NCBI RefSeq assembly: GCF_003946345.1
Contig: NZ_RHNY01000009.1
Coordinates: 62,001-126,000 of the forward strand
Length of the DNA: 64,000 nt
Direction: 5' to 3'
From: Levilactobacillus tongjiangensis
Lineage (GTDB): Bacteria; Bacillota; Bacilli; Lactobacillales; Lactobacillaceae
The notes beneath the pieces were generated by a model. It saw only the letters and a program-made list of their open reading frames with translations. It was not told the origin of the DNA and made no database searches. Made by a program: the position numbers and the translations under genes. Below, piece after piece: positions 18,743 to 26,663 of this stretch (within the stretch, counting starts at the first letter, position 1; every line of letters starts with the position of its first letter).

Positions 18743-18756
18743 CCAAGTTTACCTGT

Positions 18757-18798
18757 AAAGAACGTGTGCCAGGAGGTAGCTGGCACACGTTCTTTTTT
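18757..18798. terminator. Terminator of the GNAT gene
   Basis: AAAGAACGTGTGCCA pairs with TGGCACACGTTCTTT downstream of the minus-strand acetyltransferase gene. Confidence 0.75.
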
Positions 18799-18808
18799 GG
18801 GGGGGAAT

Positions 18809-19291
18809 TTAGCTTTTAACGAGTGGTTTAACGTAGAAGCAATCCATCGTTTGATGTACCGCGGTTTTTAAAGGTTCAGGCACCAATTGGTAGTGCATCT
18901 CTTCATAGAGGTGCATGGCCGGCTTCAACGCGTGGTGTGTTTCTAGATACATTTGTTGGTAACCAGCCTCACGGGCCATGACTTCGACCGTTCGAACCAA
19001 ACGGTAGCCCACGCCTTGTCCCTTAGCGGTATCAGTTAGGTACAGTTTTTGGAGTTCCGCGATGCCTTGATCGGGGAGGTATTCGGCAAAACCACCACCA
19101 CCGAGGATTTCGCCAGCGTCGTTGAGGGCGACAAGGTAGTCGCGCCCAGTTTGCTGGTAGAAGTCGCTGAGGTGTTCGAGGTCGTCAAAGTAGGCGGTCC
19201 CCGGGATGTCTAATCCGTTGGCTTTAAGGTTATCGCGTAGAATTTTAGCTAACGCAGGATTGTCGGTTGGTTGGATAAGTCGAAATTGCAT
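18809..19291 (-). CDS. GNAT-family N-acetyltransferase
   Basis: The 160-residue protein has the GNAT fold. Motif A is LQKLYLTDTAKGQGVGYRLVRTVEVMAREAGY, with the acetyl-CoA-binding GQGVGYRL loop. The end, LYEEMHYQLVPEPL, is typical of small-molecule or protein acetyltransferases. The substrate is unknown. GTGAGG lies about 10 bases before the ATG. It is transcribed alone on the minus strand. Confidence 0.85.
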   Translation of the reverse strand: MQFRLIQPTDNPALAKILRDNLKANGLDIPGTAYFDDLEHLSDFYQQTGRDYLVALNDAGEILGGGGFAEYLPDQGIAELQKLYLTDTAKGQGVGYRLVRTVEVMAREAGYQQMYLETHHALKPAMHLYEEMHYQLVPEPLKTAVHQTMDCFYVKPLVKS

Positions 19292-19430
19292 GGGTGAAGC
19301 CTCACTTTCTCACTGAATTCAACTTTTACTCTAGCATAGTTCGCGGGTGAATAGGGCGTTTAGGCAAAATAAAATGACCGGTTGCGGGTTGCGGGTGACA
19401 ACTGGTCAAAGAGGTTTAGCTGTTTAGTTA

Positions 19431-19446
19431 TGTTTCACATGAAACA
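19431..19446. promoter_or_regulatory. parS-like ParB site (1 mismatch)
   Basis: TGTTTCACATGAAACA is the same variant as at 12142 and 56219. It lies at the 3' edge of the FMN-reductase-like gene. Confidence 0.75.
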
Positions 19447-19447
19447 T

Positions 19448-19981
19448 TTAGGCTTGATGCTGCTGCAAGATATCGCGTAACCGACGTACGCTAGCGGGCA
19501 GCTCCGCCATTTTAGCAACGTCTGAGGGGCCATCTGCCGTAACGGTCGCCGTCCCTTGAAAGTCCATCTGTAACCAGTCACAGGATTCCTGAACTGCCTG
19601 GGTGATACCCGTTGCCTTGGTTTCCGGTTCATCGGCACCCACGACTAGTAGGTAGAGGCGCTTGCCAGAAAAAGAGAAGTCGTTGGTGAAGCTGTCAAAC
19701 CAGCGGTCCATGAAGACCTTGAGTTGCCCGGTCATGCCATACCAGTAGACTGGTGTTCCCAGCACAATGTCGGTTGCTTGGGCAAATTGGGTCATCAGTG
19801 TTTCGTAATCGTCGGTCAGATCCTGTTGCGGGTGGGTCGTATCCCGGTAATCTTGAACAAAGTTGAGTTGGTGGTCGGCCAGATGAATGGTGCGATAAGG
19901 TAGGTTAGTGAGCAGTCGATCGCCGAGAGTAGCTGTGTTACCAGTCTTTCTGGGACTGCCATTGATCAGTAAGATTGTCAT
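19448..19981 (-). CDS. NADPH-dependent FMN reductase / flavodoxin-family oxidoreductase
   Basis: The 177-residue protein starts MTILLINGSPRKTGNTATL, the phosphate-binding loop of the NADPH-dependent FMN reductase family. It has the LGTPVYWYGMTGQLKVFMDRW segment near the flavin. Such proteins reduce quinones, iron or azo compounds using NAD(P)H and FMN; the physiological substrate is unclear. GGAGG precedes the ATG. It is divergent from the SDR gene at 20141. Confidence 0.85.
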   Translation of the reverse strand: MTILLINGSPRKTGNTATLGDRLLTNLPYRTIHLADHQLNFVQDYRDTTHPQQDLTDDYETLMTQFAQATDIVLGTPVYWYGMTGQLKVFMDRWFDSFTNDFSFSGKRLYLLVVGADEPETKATGITQAVQESCDWLQMDFQGTATVTADGPSDVAKMAELPASVRRLRDILQQHQA

Positions 19982-20043
19982 CGTGGTGGTCCTCCTTAGG
20001 AACTAAGTGTAGGGAAAGCTACATAGAAATGCAATTGAAGCGT

Positions 20044-20072
20044 TTGACAAATTGGCTAGGGCCTCGTATAGT
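20044..20072 (+). promoter_or_regulatory. Consensus promoter of the SDR gene
   Basis: TTGACA (20044-20049), a 17-base spacer and TATAGT (20067-20072) sit 70 bases before the SDR start. Confidence 0.8.
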
Positions 20073-20140
20073 GTGCGGGGTTCAGGAAAAGTCCGTTCGG
20101 CATTGTCGAACCCCCATTTAAAATTGGGAGGTTTTGAACC

Positions 20141-20893
20141 ATGAAAACTGTAATTATTACTGGTGCTACGTCTGGGATGGGGCTCAGTGCCGTCAAACTC
20201 TTTAGTCACCGTGGCTGGCGCGTCGTTTTAGCTGATTTAAACGCTGAAAAGGGGACCCAAGTGGTCGCAGACTTACAGCAAGCGGGGTATGCTAACCTCT
20301 TCTTTCAGGCGACGGATGTTAGTCAGGCTGATTCCGTAAATGCCTTAGCCGTGGCTATTCAGGCCAAAGGTTGGACCGTTGACAGTCTGGTGAATAACGC
20401 TGGAATCTTTGTCCCAGGGATGCTCCACCAGGTCAAGGAAGCCGATTGGGACCGTATCATGGCGGTCGACGTCAAATCCATCTATCTGATGAGTGCGGCC
20501 TTTGTTCCCGGTATGATTGAACAGGGACACGGGACGATTGTGAACACGGGTTCCATTTCTGGGTTGCGGGGCGACTATAACATGGCGGCCTATAACGCTG
20601 CCAAGGGAGCCGTTGTCAACCTGGTGCGCGCCATGGCGTTGGACTACGGACAGTACAATATTCGTGTGAACAACGTGGATCCAAGTGCAACCAAGACGCC
20701 GATGTTTATGGCCAACCCACCAGAGGTCGTGGCACAGTTCGAACAGGCAAATCCATTGAAACGGATTGCCCAGCCGGAAGACATTGCGCGGGTCATGTAT
20801 TTCTTGGCTAGTGACGAATCTGACCCAATCAACGGGGAGAACTTGCCAGTATCAGGTGGCTTGGAACAGCATTCTGGCCAACCAGTGCAATAA
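20141..20893 (+). CDS. Short-chain dehydrogenase/reductase (SDR family)
   Basis: The 250-residue classical SDR has the cofactor motif TGATSGMG, the NNAG motif (SLVNNAGIF) and the catalytic Ser (TGSISG) with Y-x-x-x-K in AYNAAKGA. The C-terminal PINGENLPVSGG is typical of 3-oxoacyl-reductase-like SDRs. It catalyses an NAD(P)-dependent alcohol/ketone reaction, substrate unknown. GGGAGG lies upstream of the ATG. It has its own consensus promoter and terminator. Confidence 0.9.
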   Translation: MKTVIITGATSGMGLSAVKLFSHRGWRVVLADLNAEKGTQVVADLQQAGYANLFFQATDVSQADSVNALAVAIQAKGWTVDSLVNNAGIFVPGMLHQVKEADWDRIMAVDVKSIYLMSAAFVPGMIEQGHGTIVNTGSISGLRGDYNMAAYNAAKGAVVNLVRAMALDYGQYNIRVNNVDPSATKTPMFMANPPEVVAQFEQANPLKRIAQPEDIARVMYFLASDESDPINGENLPVSGGLEQHSGQPVQ

Positions 20894-20910
20894 ATTCAAT
20901 GTTATTTTGC

Positions 20911-20943
20911 GGGGCCGGGACGAAATTCCTGGCCCTTTTTTTT
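20911..20943 (+). terminator. Terminator of the SDR gene
   Basis: GGGCCGGGA / TCCTGGCCC is followed by eight T residues. Confidence 0.85.
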
Positions 20944-20974
20944 ATGATAAATGTAGGTGGTCCACTCTTTAAAT

Positions 20975-21691
20975 CTAAATGCGGGGCGCTAAAGCCGCAG
21001 TTAATGCGAGTAACTGCTGCTCACCAGTCTGCAAGTCAGTTGTATTAGCAGTGGCTGGTAAAACGAGACTGACGCTGGCAATCACCTGCCCGCGGTGGTC
21101 GCGCAGGCCGGTAGCGACACAGTCAATTTGATGGGTCTGTTCGCCGCGGTCGTAAGCTACGTTTCGATGCCTGATGCTGGGGAGTTCGGCTCGTAATTGT
21201 CGGGCTAGTGGTGCGGCCAGACTCGCTAAATAGCTGGCTTGAAAGTCGGCTGGGCTGGCGCTAAGCAGCAACTTACCGGTTGCTGTGATGGCCAATGAGT
21301 CGTCTTGGCCGGGCTGAGCTGACACGTGTTGGGGGTGGGGGGCCTCAATTTTGGCTAAGTAGTGTGCGCGTTCAGCTTGGCGGACCGCGACGTGAACGGC
21401 CAGATTCTGATCACGCGCCAGTTGTTGTAGGTCGGGACGGAGTAGCCGAACCAGTTGGGTGGCAGTGAGCGGTTGGTCCCCAACCAATGCAGCCGGGCCC
21501 AGTGAATAGGCGGCGGTCAGCGGATTTTTATAAACGAGACGTTCGGCGACCAGGGTCGCCAGTAGGCCGTAAGTGGTGGCTTTGGGGAGCTGAAGCGCCA
21601 CCTGGAGATCGTGGAGACTCGTTTCTGGTTGAGTGGTCAGTAGTCGACAGATGGCCGCGGCCCGTTGAACGGATTGAATGAGTTTTGTCAT
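20975..21691 (-). CDS. IclR-family transcriptional regulator
   Basis: The 238-residue protein starts MTKLIQSVQRAAAICRLL with an IclR winged helix (SLHDLQVALQLPKATTYGLLATL). A GAF-like effector domain follows, with the family-typical AITATGKLLLSASPADF and VATGLRDHRGQVIASVSLVLPA. AGGAGG precedes the ATG at 21691; the longer upstream reading has no such site. It is divergent from the MFS gene at 21780, the likely target by position. Confidence 0.87.
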   Translation of the reverse strand: MTKLIQSVQRAAAICRLLTTQPETSLHDLQVALQLPKATTYGLLATLVAERLVYKNPLTAAYSLGPAALVGDQPLTATQLVRLLRPDLQQLARDQNLAVHVAVRQAERAHYLAKIEAPHPQHVSAQPGQDDSLAITATGKLLLSASPADFQASYLASLAAPLARQLRAELPSIRHRNVAYDRGEQTHQIDCVATGLRDHRGQVIASVSLVLPATANTTDLQTGEQQLLALTAALAPRI

Positions 21692-21779
21692 GGGATGACC
21701 TCCTAGATGTGGGGTGGTCACGTTCGCCCCACGAGTGCTAGAATAAAGCTTAACATCTTTTGAGAAAAGGAGGGGTTTT

Positions 21780-22956
21780 ATGCAAGAAATCCGTATCCGG
21801 TGGCTCCTACTGGGTGCATTGTTCAGTAGTATCGGCATGAGTTTTATTTGGCCGCTGACCACCATTTATTTACATAATCGGCTGGGAACGTCATTGACCG
21901 AGGTGGGTATCATCTTGCTGTTTTACTCCCTCGCCAATGTCGTGGGTAGTGTATTGGGGGGCCGTTTGTTTGACCGCCTCAATCCTTACCATCTAACCAT
22001 CGCTGGGGTTGTGCATGTCCCTGGTCACGTTTGGCACGCTGGTCGTCACGCATGGCTGGCCAGCTTATCCAATTGCGTTGGTCTTCCTGGGGTTTGCCTC
22101 AGGGTGGACGTTAACGATGGTCAATTCATTGGCCACGACCATTCATAGTCGGGATGGTCGGTACATCTTCAACATGTTGTACTTTGCAGAAAATCTGGGA
22201 ATCGTGCTCGGAACTGCCATGGTGGGTTTTGTCTACACGACCAGCATTACGCTGCTGTTTGGTATCGCCTTTGGCCTGTTCGTGGGCTTTCTCATCGTGG
22301 CCATCGTGTGCTACAAGGTGCCAGCCGTGGTGAACCGCAAAGTGGTGACCAGGGCCAAGACGACCGTCCACATTGCGCTGCCCAACCGGCGGATCATGGC
22401 GACGTTCTTCATCTCGTTGGTCATCATTTGGACGATGTATGAGCAATGGGCCTCGAACCTGTCCGTCTACATGACGGGGATGGGCATTCCCATGAAGGAA
22501 TACAGTCTGTTGTGGACGCTAAATGCCGCGCTGATTGTAGTTTTCCAGGCGGGGCTGAACTGGTTAGCCAACTATGTTAGCAATCTCTACGTGCAGGTTT
22601 ACGCCGGGATCTTCTTCGTGGCGTTGTCGTTCATTACGCTGATTTTTGCCAAGGACTACCTGCACTTCGTCATTGCCATGGTAATCCTGACGATGGGTGA
22701 AGCAACTGCGTTCCCGGCGATTCCAGCGCTCGTTAACGACCTGACACCGACCGTAGTCAAAGGAAAGTATCAGGGGATGGCCAACGCTTGGGCGTCCGTT
22801 GGGAAGGCCTTGGGGCCACTCTTCGGGGGCCTGGTGATCGACCACGCATCCTACACCGTACTCTTCGTGGTGGCAGCTGCGGCTAACCTGATTGTCTTGG
22901 TCTTGACTGGGGTTGTTGTAACGGGAAACCAACGGCGTGTGGAAACTTATCGATAA
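21780..22956 (+). pseudogene. MFS transporter, disrupted by a one-base frameshift
   Basis: Two overlapping frames together make one MFS permease of about 390 residues. The first (from ATG 21780, AAGGAGG upstream) has IRWLLLGALFSSIGMSFIWPLTTIYL and ends out of frame after HLTIAG. The second resumes with CMSLVTFGTLVV and continues to GNQRRVETYR at 22956. Removing one G from the GGGG run at about 22005-22008 restores a single reading frame with IAGLCMSLV at the joint. It may be a true frameshift, phase variation or a sequencing error. The IclR regulator is divergent from it. Confidence 0.8.
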
Positions 22957-23027
22957 GTTTTGGACAACTTAGGTGTATAATGTCGCTAGAGGACTAAAAC
23001 GCACATAGGGAAATCAGGGGAAAGCAC

Positions 23028-23300
23028 ATGAAAAAAAGTATTCGGGGAATCAGCGGTCTGTTGATCGGTCTGGTTTTAGGCGCTTTTCTGTTCATTCAGG
23101 CACCTAAGAGCCAATCAACCGTGACGGACTCAGTGGTCCAACCAACATCTGGTCAAACGGCCGTCCAGCTATCAAATGGCGGCAAAGGTAAAGGTCACGT
23201 TGCCGTTAAGACGCAGACCACGACCAGTCAGGCGGGGAAGACCGTGAGTCGGCAAACGACGACCACCACACAAAATCATCAACATTGGACGCATAAATAA
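23028..23300 (+). CDS. Small secreted or membrane-anchored protein, hypothetical
   Basis: The 90-residue protein has an N-terminal hydrophobic segment (ISGLLIGLVLGAFLFIQA) and a polar, Thr/Gln-rich exported tail (KTQTTTSQAGKTVSRQTTTTTQ). AGGGGAAAG precedes the ATG. No family recognised. A terminator follows. Confidence 0.6.
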   Translation: MKKSIRGISGLLIGLVLGAFLFIQAPKSQSTVTDSVVQPTSGQTAVQLSNGGKGKGHVAVKTQTTTSQAGKTVSRQTTTTTQNHQHWTHK

Positions 23301-23346
23301 AAAAATTATCGCGATTATTTAGGGAATCTTCACGATTATTCATTTT

Positions 23347-23383
23347 GGCCAACCTACGGCGACGTGGGTTGGCTGTTTTTTTA
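23347..23383 (+). terminator. Terminator
   Basis: GGCCAACC / GGTTGGCT with a T run follows the small secreted protein gene. Confidence 0.8.
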
Positions 23384-23430
23384 CCCAAATATCTATAAAA
23401 TATACATAAAAATGAATGTTTATAAAAGCA

Positions 23431-23459
23431 TTGACAGATAAAATGAATGATGATAAATT
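23431..23459 (+). promoter_or_regulatory. Promoter of the second T-box/OppA unit
   Basis: TTGACA (23431-23436) and TAAATT (23454-23459) are 17 bases apart, just before the T-box leader. Confidence 0.6.
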
Positions 23460-23465
23460 TAATAT

Positions 23466-23722
23466 CAATCAAGAAGACGTCAAACAGAAGAGTAGCTCGT
23501 GATGGTTTGTTGAGCGAGTCCGGGAAGATGAAAGCCGGATCAAACCATACGAGTGAAGCGCATCTGGAAGTCGTAACGGTGAATGGAGTAGCCGTTACTG
23601 GTTCGTGTCCACTACCGCACGGAGAGTTCTAAGGAACTCCATGAGAGATAAAACAAGGTGGTACCGCGAGTCGTTCGCCCTTGTTAGCCAGAGGTGGCTG
23701 ACAAGGACGGACGACTTTTTTA
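23466..23722 (+). promoter_or_regulatory. T-box riboswitch upstream of the second OppA-like gene
   Basis: It has the T-box core AAGGTGGTACCGCG (23655-23668) and a terminator ending GGACGACTTTTTT. Stem I has CAGA / TCTG as lower stem, AGTA opposite GAA, and CTCGT..ATGGTTTG paired with CAAACCAT..ACGAG. By analogy with glyQS the specifier after GAA-G is CGC (Arg, 23559-23561), followed by the expected A. The aminoacylation state of that tRNA should control read-through. Confidence 0.92.
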
Positions 23723-23751
23723 GTGATAATTAATGATGAGGGGTAATTAAA

Positions 23752-25362
23752 ATGAAAAAATTAATGGGATTAGGTTTTGGGTTGTTAGCAGTGGCTGCGT
23801 TGGCCGGTTGTGGGTCCACGCAAGCCAAGAGCGATGCAAATAAAGAATTAAACGTGACGATGGTGGGGAACCCGGCGACGGCTAACCCAGCGATTTCGGG
23901 TGACAGCAACAGTTCCAGCATGATTGCCCAAACTGAAGAAGGGCTGTACACGCTGAATGCCAACGGAAAGGTCGTGGCCGGGGTTGCTGAAAAAGTAGTT
24001 AAGCCCACGAAGAATGGCACCGTTTATACGTTTAAGATCAAAAAGAATGCTAAGTGGGCCAACGGTGATGCTGTCACGGCTCAGGACTTCGTTACTTCCA
24101 TTGACTGGCAGGTCAATCCCAAGTCCAAGTCGCAAGTGGCCAACAAACTGAAGTTTTTGAAGAACTACGATGACGTGCAAAACGGCAAGAAGGATCCTTC
24201 GGCCATTGGTGCCAAGGCTTTGGATAAGCAGACATTACAACTGACGCTGTCCAAACCACAGCCTTGGTTGCCAGATATCTTGGCAACGGCCGTTTATCCA
24301 ATCAAGACGAATTTATTTAATAAATATGGTAACAAGTACGGAACTTCCGCAGCTAAGACCATGTCCGAAGGTGCCTACAAGTTAGTCGGTTGGAGTGGGA
24401 GTGCCGATTCATGGACTTACGTGAAGAACGACAACTACTGGAACGCTAAGAACGTGAAAATCAAGAAGGTGGGCGTTCAGGTTGTGAAGGACCCGGGGAC
24501 CTCAGCTAGTTTGTTCAAGTCTGGTAAGGTTCAAGAAACGGTACTGTCAGGTCAATACATCAAGCAAAACGCCAACAATCCAGAATTAAAGACGACGTTG
24601 AACAGCTCCATGCGGTTCCTGGAATTTAACGACAAGAAGACCGTGACGCATAACACGAAGGTTCGGCAAGCATTCTCCTACGTTGTGAACCGGAAGGCTG
24701 TGACGAAGAGCGTGCTGCAAGATGGTTCATCGGCGGCTAAGAGTTTGATTCCTTATGGTGACGGCAATGACCCAACTACTGGTAAGGACTTCTCGCAAGA
24801 CGTGGGTAACCTGTTGAGTTACAACCCCAAGAAAGCGACGCAACTTTGGAACCAAGCAAAGAAGGAGTTGGGCATCAAGAAGGCTAATTTAGAGCTCCTG
24901 ACGGCTGATACGGACGAACAGAAGCACGTGGCCCAATACTTACAACAACAGGCGCAGAAGTACATGCCAGGTCTGACAATCACCATTAAGTCGATGCCTT
25001 TGGCACAGCAGATTGCCAAAGGGGCGGCTGGGAACTTCGATATTGATTTGGACGGCTGGACCACAGACTGGCGGGACCCATCAGACTTCTTACAGATGGC
25101 GGATGGAACCAGTTCAGTTAACTTCACGAAATGGAACAACGCTCACTTCAGTAACATGATGAAAGAAATCGACAACACGGCGAAGTACACCACGCAACAA
25201 CGGTGGGATATGTTAAAGAAGGCGGACACGTACGTCACGGAACAAGCGGGCTTAGTCCCACTGTACCAACAAGCCAAGGCGCACTTAGTATCTAAGACGG
25301 TTGGTGGTTTGAAGTACACCATGATGAGTGACGCACAGTATAAGTATGCTTATTGGAAGTAG
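23752..25362 (+). CDS. Oligopeptide ABC transporter substrate-binding lipoprotein (OppA-like)
   Basis: The 536-residue lipoprotein (signal ending LAALAGCGST, lipobox Cys near residue 20) has the SBP_bac_5 fold with NAKWANGDAVTAQDFVTSIDW and GAYKLVGWSG. It is a clear paralogue of the protein at 9314-10918: shared blocks run over the full length to the common end YAYWK. It is an orphan binding protein without permease or ATPase genes nearby. Control by a T-box implies uptake of peptides that supply a specific amino acid. GAGGGG precedes the ATG. Confidence 0.93.
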   Translation: MKKLMGLGFGLLAVAALAGCGSTQAKSDANKELNVTMVGNPATANPAISGDSNSSSMIAQTEEGLYTLNANGKVVAGVAEKVVKPTKNGTVYTFKIKKNAKWANGDAVTAQDFVTSIDWQVNPKSKSQVANKLKFLKNYDDVQNGKKDPSAIGAKALDKQTLQLTLSKPQPWLPDILATAVYPIKTNLFNKYGNKYGTSAAKTMSEGAYKLVGWSGSADSWTYVKNDNYWNAKNVKIKKVGVQVVKDPGTSASLFKSGKVQETVLSGQYIKQNANNPELKTTLNSSMRFLEFNDKKTVTHNTKVRQAFSYVVNRKAVTKSVLQDGSSAAKSLIPYGDGNDPTTGKDFSQDVGNLLSYNPKKATQLWNQAKKELGIKKANLELLTADTDEQKHVAQYLQQQAQKYMPGLTITIKSMPLAQQIAKGAAGNFDIDLDGWTTDWRDPSDFLQMADGTSSVNFTKWNNAHFSNMMKEIDNTAKYTTQQRWDMLKKADTYVTEQAGLVPLYQQAKAHLVSKTVGGLKYTMMSDAQYKYAYWK

Positions 25363-25365
25363 AGT

Positions 25366-25484
25366 GTGGAAATAGGCGCTTAGATTCTGAGCATTAGCGT
25401 AAAACAAGCTTCAGACTGGATTTATCCAGTTTGGAGCTTGTTTTGTGCTAAGCGCAGGAATCTGCCTAGTTCCACACCCAGCCA
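25366..25484. repeat. Long palindromic intergenic repeat, copy 2
   Basis: From GTGTGGAAATAGGCGCTTAG to its near-complement ending in CCTAGTTCCACAC, the segment folds into one hairpin of about 115 bases. AAACAAGCTTCAGACTGG / CCAGTTTGGAGCTTGTTT forms the top. It is homologous to the copy after dnaB (18039-18142) and also follows a stop codon closely. Confidence 0.75.
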
Positions 25485-25552
25485 AGGGAAGCTAAGTCTG
25501 GAGACAACCCCAATAAAACACGTCATCCAACCGCTCAAGCCCCGACAGCAAC

Positions 25553-25588
25553 CAAAAAAGCTGCCCCAGAACTCGGGACAGCTTTTTC
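25553..25588. terminator. Hairpin terminator
   Basis: AAAAGCTG.CCC / GGG.CAGCTTTTT lies downstream of the second palindromic repeat. Confidence 0.75.
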
Positions 25589-25979
25589 GGGTATCAGAAT
25601 GAGGACCTAAGCATAGCTGGTAATCAGGACGACGTCAACGCTTTTCACAGATAAGCGCTTTTTTGCGCAAGAACGGGCAGTAAAGGCTACGAAAGCTGAC
25701 ATTCTGATTATCAAAATAATAACTAGCAACATGGGTTCGTCACCAAGTTAAGCGGCGATGAACTAGTCATTCAAACTAGCAAAAACAGTTATATAAGCAA
25801 GTTGTCGATAAGCTTTAGTTTTTCCGTACAACTTAGTTCATGGGCATAGTTATTGCGGGGGGACCATGGTATGATATCTGCATGGGGACTCGGGGATGAG
25901 GTCAACCGGAACTGATTATGGGGCGATGGCGGTGGCTAACTGCTGTTAGATCAGGCTTCGGCGATGATGGATCATCGGA
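25589..25979. other. Intergenic stretch before a small membrane protein gene
   Basis: No supported gene. A -10-like TATGAT near 25871 probably belongs to the promoter of the next gene. Short complementary stretches (AAGCGC / GCGC) occur near 25640. Confidence 0.4.
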
Positions 25980-25991
25980 GGAGGTTGTGTG

Positions 25992-26228
25992 ATGGGTTTT
26001 CGGAAGATTCTAAGGGAGCAAGTAACCCAATCGGTTGACTTGTTAGCGATTTATCTGTTCTTTTTATTACCGGTATTTCTGTTTAAGGGAACCGTTGATT
26101 TCATCACGCAAGGCCAGTTGTTCTGGCGAAGTTATGGACTCCTATTTATTGCTAGCGTAGGTGGATTCATCGCGTTATTTGCGTTGATTGACCTGGTAAC
26201 GGCACTGCATCATTGGTACCTGCGCTAA
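25992..26228 (+). CDS. Small membrane protein with two helices, hypothetical
   Basis: The 78-residue protein has two hydrophobic segments (LLAIYLFFLLPVFLF and GLLFIASVGGFIALFALIDLV) with a short charged start. GGAGGAGG lies 7 bases before the ATG at 25992, preferred over the GTG at 25989. No family recognised. A strong terminator follows. Confidence 0.65.
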   Translation: MGFRKILREQVTQSVDLLAIYLFFLLPVFLFKGTVDFITQGQLFWRSYGLLFIASVGGFIALFALIDLVTALHHWYLR

Positions 26229-26240
26229 GTTATACATAGA

Positions 26241-26281
26241 AAAGCGGTCGTCACGGGTTAAACCGTCACGACCGCTTTTCA
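26241..26281. terminator. Terminator
   Basis: AAAGCGGTCGTCACGG pairs with CCGT.ACGACCGCTTTT. Confidence 0.85.
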
Positions 26282-26498
26282 TTTTAAATCAGAACTAAAG
26301 CTTGAAAGATAAATTAGTTGCTTCAATCCAGTATTAGCAAGTATTAATACGCTAAATTGAACGCACTCCGACGGCCAGGGAATCCGGCTCTGATTGTGTT
26401 GCAACATGATTATCGCTGACAAGGGGTCAGTTGAGGCACTGTTAACGGTCTCACTGATAGCAGACAACTTGAAAGCAAACTACTATTTAAGCCGAGAG

Positions 26499-26642
26499 GC
26501 CGCCAGATATGGGCTCAGGCGCGTCGTTCTGCTTAGTCAGGAGGTGTTTTTCCTGCTGGCTTAGCAGAAGGTCAAGCTTGAAGACTCAGCACTTTCGAGG
26601 TTTCAAGTTGTGCCCGCACCGTTCCAGCCCATATCTGGCGGC
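26499..26642. repeat. Cruciform-like structured element, possible ncRNA
   Basis: A perfect 17-base inverted repeat (GCCGCCAGATATGGGCT at 26499-26515, its complement at 26626-26642) closes a 110-base segment. Two inner hairpins are possible: CTGCTTAGTCAGGAGG with its partner, and CTTGAA / TTTCAAG. It lies just downstream of the metalloprotease stop on the minus strand. The rest of 26282-26663 shows no gene. Confidence 0.6.
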
Positions 26643-26663
26643 TGGCAAGGCGAGAAGATAGAC

